Shown piece after piece: positions 6,901-7,330 of a stretch of DNA of 7,330 nucleotides. The stretch spans positions 1 to 7,330 of the forward strand of contig CACZTA010000393.1 in the NCBI GenBank assembly GCA_902783935.1. Direction: 5' to 3'. Source of the DNA: an uncultured Lachnospiraceae bacterium. Its GTDB lineage: Bacteria; Bacillota; Clostridia; Lachnospirales; Lachnospiraceae. The notes below the pieces were generated by a model. The model had not been told where the DNA came from. It searched no databases and saw only the letters and a list, made by a program, of their open reading frames with translations. The stretch's first letter is position 1. Each line of letters starts with the position of its first letter. Position numbers and translations under genes: made by a program.

Positions 6901-7330
6901 GGGACGCACTGAGCCTGAGCGGGGTTGTGCTTGAGGCGAGACCGGTGGGGGAATATGACAGGAGACTTGTGCTGCTGACGCGTGAAAGAGGACGCATAAC
7001 GGCGTTTGCAAGAGGGGCGAGGCGCACGAAAAGCCCTCTTCTGGCTGCAACAAACCCGTTCGTTTTTGCGGTTTTTACACTGTACGAAGGAAGGGACGCA
7101 TATACGCTTGTGCAGGCGGATGTAAGGGATTATTTTACATCGCTTGCATCGGCAATCCCAGGCGTTTTTTACGGTTTTTATTTCCTTGAGCTCGCCGGAT
7201 GGTACACGAGGGAAGGACTTGAAGCGGGAGAAATCGTCAACCTCCTGTTTGTTTCTCTCCGCGCACTTGTGAGGGACCTTCAGCCGGTGGAAATGATCCG
7301 CAGTATTTTTGAGCTGCGGATGCTCTCGGA
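6897..7330 (+). CDS. recO: DNA repair protein RecO, N-terminal part (3' truncated by window edge)
   Basis: RecO works with RecF and RecR to load RecA onto SSB-coated single-stranded DNA and can anneal complementary strands. The 144 visible residues cover the N-terminal OB-fold (about 1-80) and the start of the helical domain. Recognisable stretches are VGEYDRRLVLLTRERGRITAFARGARR (17-43, the family's most conserved block), SPLLAATNPF (46-55), LYEGRDAYTLVQAD (62-75) and FYGFYFLELAGWYTRE (91-106). The zinc-finger region usual in the C-terminal half lies beyond the window, and the frame is open to the last base. ATG 6897-6899 overlaps the era stop TGA (6898-6900) as ATGA. The AGGA at 6883-6886 is a modest ribosome binding site, so re-initiation after era probably contributes. 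Confidence 0.96.
   Translation, partial: MRDALSLSGVVLEARPVGEYDRRLVLLTRERGRITAFARGARRTKSPLLAATNPFVFAVFTLYEGRDAYTLVQADVRDYFTSLASAIPGVFYGFYFLELAGWYTREGLEAGEIVNLLFVSLRALVRDLQPVEMIRSIFELRMLS

Noticed and set aside
6817..7053. Antisense frame across the era-recO junction
   Set aside because: It lies opposite the well-conserved RecO N-terminus and the Era C-terminus and has no independent support.

Overview
The window is a bacterial chromosomal segment of moderate GC with every supported gene on the + strand. The gene families point to an anaerobic Firmicute, most likely of the Lachnospiraceae/Clostridia. These are a pyruvate:ferredoxin oxidoreductase, a PreP/HypA-type M16C peptidase without a signal peptide, an Era-RecO gene pair, and a polytopic membrane protein resembling the clostridial DUF6077 family. 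The taxonomic placement is inferred from protein style and gene order, not from a marker search.

Layout. Bases 1-947 are the 3' end of nifJ, carrying the thiamine pyrophosphate domain and the last iron-sulphur-cluster cysteine. A strong intrinsic terminator closes it at 979-1010. A short leader (about 1011-1086) holds a possible promoter and a 12-base palindrome. Two consecutive membrane-protein reading frames follow at 1087-2127 and 2180-2998. They look like the N- and C-terminal parts of one ancestral protein of about 636 residues, separated by a single-base frame disruption near 2120-2130. After them come a full-length M16C metallopeptidase (3022-5970), era (5995-6900) and the first 144 codons of recO (6897 to the window edge).

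How the genes work together. nifJ is an independent, terminated unit for pyruvate oxidation, with codon choice typical of high expression. From 1087 onward the genes are spaced 23-52 bases apart or overlap, and no terminator is seen between them. They could form one transcript: membrane protein halves, peptidase, era, recO. Era (ribosome assembly) and RecO (recombinational repair) are familiar neighbours. The peptidase probably degrades peptides in the cytoplasm.

Most of the window is ordinary housekeeping. The part most worth attention is the split, uncharacterised membrane protein, which has a glycosyltransferase-C-like arrangement. I see no CRISPR array, mobile element, tRNA, rRNA or clear riboswitch.
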